Below are positions 4,978 to 6,111 of a stretch of DNA of 6,111 bases, in pieces. The stretch comes from Candidatus Omnitrophota bacterium (GTDB lineage: Bacteria; Omnitrophota; Gorgyraeia; 2-01-FULL-45-10). A model generated the notes under the pieces. That model was not told where the DNA came from. It ran no database searches and saw only the letters and a program-made list of their open reading frames with translations. The DNA lies in assembly GCA_026387165.1 (NCBI GenBank), contig JAPLMG010000266.1:1-6111 (forward strand). The letters are read 5' to 3'. A program made the position numbers and the translations under genes. Within the stretch, counting starts at the first letter, position 1. Each line of letters begins with the position of its first letter.

Positions 4978-6111
4978 GAGGCTTCGCAGATTCTTCGAAA
5001 TAGTTCCGGGATTCATGACATGGTCTACGATCCTGGGCCTTATAATATTCTCTCTTCTTAAGCCTCTATGGGTCGCGGTATTCATAATATGCTTCGATCT
5101 TTATTGGGTGATACGCGTCGGCTATTTTACGACGCTGCTCGTCTTCGCTTACAGAAGGCTCAACGCGGAGAAGAAGACGGATTGGCTAAAAAAGTGTAAA
5201 TCGCTCGAAGGGCAGGGCTCTTTAAATTACAACAGCATATACCACGCCATACTATTCCCGGCCTATAAGGAGAGCCCGGAAGTCCTGGCCGCATCCATAA
5301 GCGCGCTTATCGATTCCAATTATGACAAGAAGAGGATGATAGTGGCGCTTACCGTCGAGGAGAGGGCCGGCGATGTTTATTGGGAGAACGCGAAAGAGCT
5401 TCAGGGGAGATTTAAGAATGCATTCCTTGAATTTATCGTAACTAAGCATCCGGATGGCCTGAATGGCGAAGCCCGGACCAAGGGCGCGAACGCCACGTGG
5501 GGTGCCGTGGTCGTCAGGGAATTCGTGGATTCAAAGAAGATAGACCATGAGCATGTGGTCATGTCTTGCTTTGACGCCGATACCTGCGCCGAGCGGGAGT
5601 ACTTCGCCTGCCTTGCCTACCACTATATAACGAATCCAAAAAGGACGCGCTCAAGCTATCAGCCCATACCTGTTTACAATAATAATATATGGTACGCGCG
5701 CTCGATAGCCCGCGTGATCGAGCTTGGCTCAAGCTTCATGCAGATGATAGAGACGATGAGGCTGGAGAAGTTCGTTACGTTCTCAAGCCACAGCATGAGC
5801 TTTAAGACGCTCGTGGATGTAGGGTACTGGCCCGTGGATATGATCTCGGACGACTCCGTCATATACTGGAAATGCTTCCTCTATTTCGACGGGGACTATT
5901 CCGTCATACCGATGTATGTGACGGTATCTCTCGACGTTGCTACGGAGAAGGCGATAATCCCGACGATAATAAAGCAGTACAAGCAGAAGCGCCGCTGGGC
6001 GTGGGGGGTGGAGAACTTCCCGTATCTTATGATGGGGTTCATGAAGAACAGGAATATACCGCTATTAAAGAAGATACGCCGCGGCTTCCATCTCTTCGAG
6101 AGCCATTACAC
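4964..6111 (+). CDS. Membrane-bound GT2-family glycosyltransferase, 3' end outside window
   Basis: An ATG at 4964, 14 bases before the PEGA stop, opens a frame of 382 codons that runs off the window. AAGGA at 4945-4949 is a somewhat distant ribosome binding site, so translational coupling is likely. Two membrane helices come first (about 15-33 and 37-62). The GT-A fold then begins at HAILFPAYKESPEVL (94-108), where many GT2 enzymes bind the nucleotide sugar. GEARTKGANATWGAV (168-182) fits the usual K/N-rich region, and CFDADT (202-207) carries the D-A-D metal-binding motif. ISDDSVIYW (294-302) stands where the acidic catalytic-base motif is expected. QKRRW (341-345) is the Q-x-x-R-W acceptor/product motif of processive or membrane GT2 enzymes such as cellulose and hyaluronan synthases. 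More helices should follow beyond the window. Donor sugar and product cannot be told. Base composition resembles the PEGA gene. Confidence 0.88.
   Translation, partial: MTRNERLRRFFEIVPGFMTWSTILGLIIFSLLKPLWVAVFIICFDLYWVIRVGYFTTLLVFAYRRLNAEKKTDWLKKCKSLEGQGSLNYNSIYHAILFPAYKESPEVLAASISALIDSNYDKKRMIVALTVEERAGDVYWENAKELQGRFKNAFLEFIVTKHPDGLNGEARTKGANATWGAVVVREFVDSKKIDHEHVVMSCFDADTCAEREYFACLAYHYITNPKRTRSSYQPIPVYNNNIWYARSIARVIELGSSFMQMIETMRLEKFVTFSSHSMSFKTLVDVGYWPVDMISDDSVIYWKCFLYFDGDYSVIPMYVTVSLDVATEKAIIPTIIKQYKQKRRWAWGVENFPYLMMGFMKNRNIPLLKKIRRGFHLFESHY

Noticed and set aside
4669..5085. 138-codon minus-strand frame spanning the PEGA/GT2 junction
   Set aside because: Antisense to two well-supported coding frames; likely a codon-bias artefact.

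Overview
The window reads as a piece of a bacterial chromosome of roughly 45-50% GC. Codon choice leans on ATA (Ile) and AGG/AGA (Arg), and intergenic gaps carry REP-like hairpin repeats. Together with a short PEGA-domain membrane protein of a type I associate with candidate phyla, this suggests an uncultured lineage such as Omnitrophota. That placement is an impression from style and remembered relatives, not a computed result. All supported genes lie on the + strand.

Layout: (a) 1-51 is a possible 3' end of an upstream gene. (b) 152-1809 is a two-gene transporter unit: a 518-aa LeuT-type Na+:amino-acid symporter (NSS family), then a 34-aa single-helix protein that starts inside the symporter stop codon (ATGA) and looks like a MetS-type small subunit. 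A near-consensus sigma-70 promoter lies so close to the symporter ATG that the mRNA may be leaderless. (c) 1810-2129 is a non-coding stretch with nested inverted repeats and REP-like motifs. (d) 2130-2372 encodes an 80-aa, two-helix membrane protein at about 30% GC by hand count, far below its neighbours, so probably acquired. (e) 2373-2885 is a second non-coding mosaic of GC-rich hairpins and palindromic repeats, with one doubtful 34-codon reading frame. (f) 2886-3917 is rlmN, the radical-SAM 23S rRNA/tRNA adenine C2-methyltransferase. (g) 4027-6111 is a two-gene envelope-type operon: a membrane-anchored PEGA plus beta-propeller-like protein, overlapped by 14 nt by a membrane-bound GT2 glycosyltransferase with D-A-D and Q-x-x-R-W motifs. 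The latter runs off the window.

The symporter pair handles Na+-driven uptake, probably of neutral amino acids. RlmN acts on translation. The PEGA/glycosyltransferase pair probably works on a surface or cell-wall glycan. Nothing shows the three groups working together; the repeat-rich gap holding the low-GC gene separates the transporter unit from the rest. I found no CRISPR array, tRNA, rRNA, complete transposase or convincing intrinsic terminator. The observations I rate highest are the hidden 34-aa subunit, the low-GC repeat-flanked membrane gene, and the coupled PEGA/GT2 pair. None amounts to a clearly new system on sequence alone.
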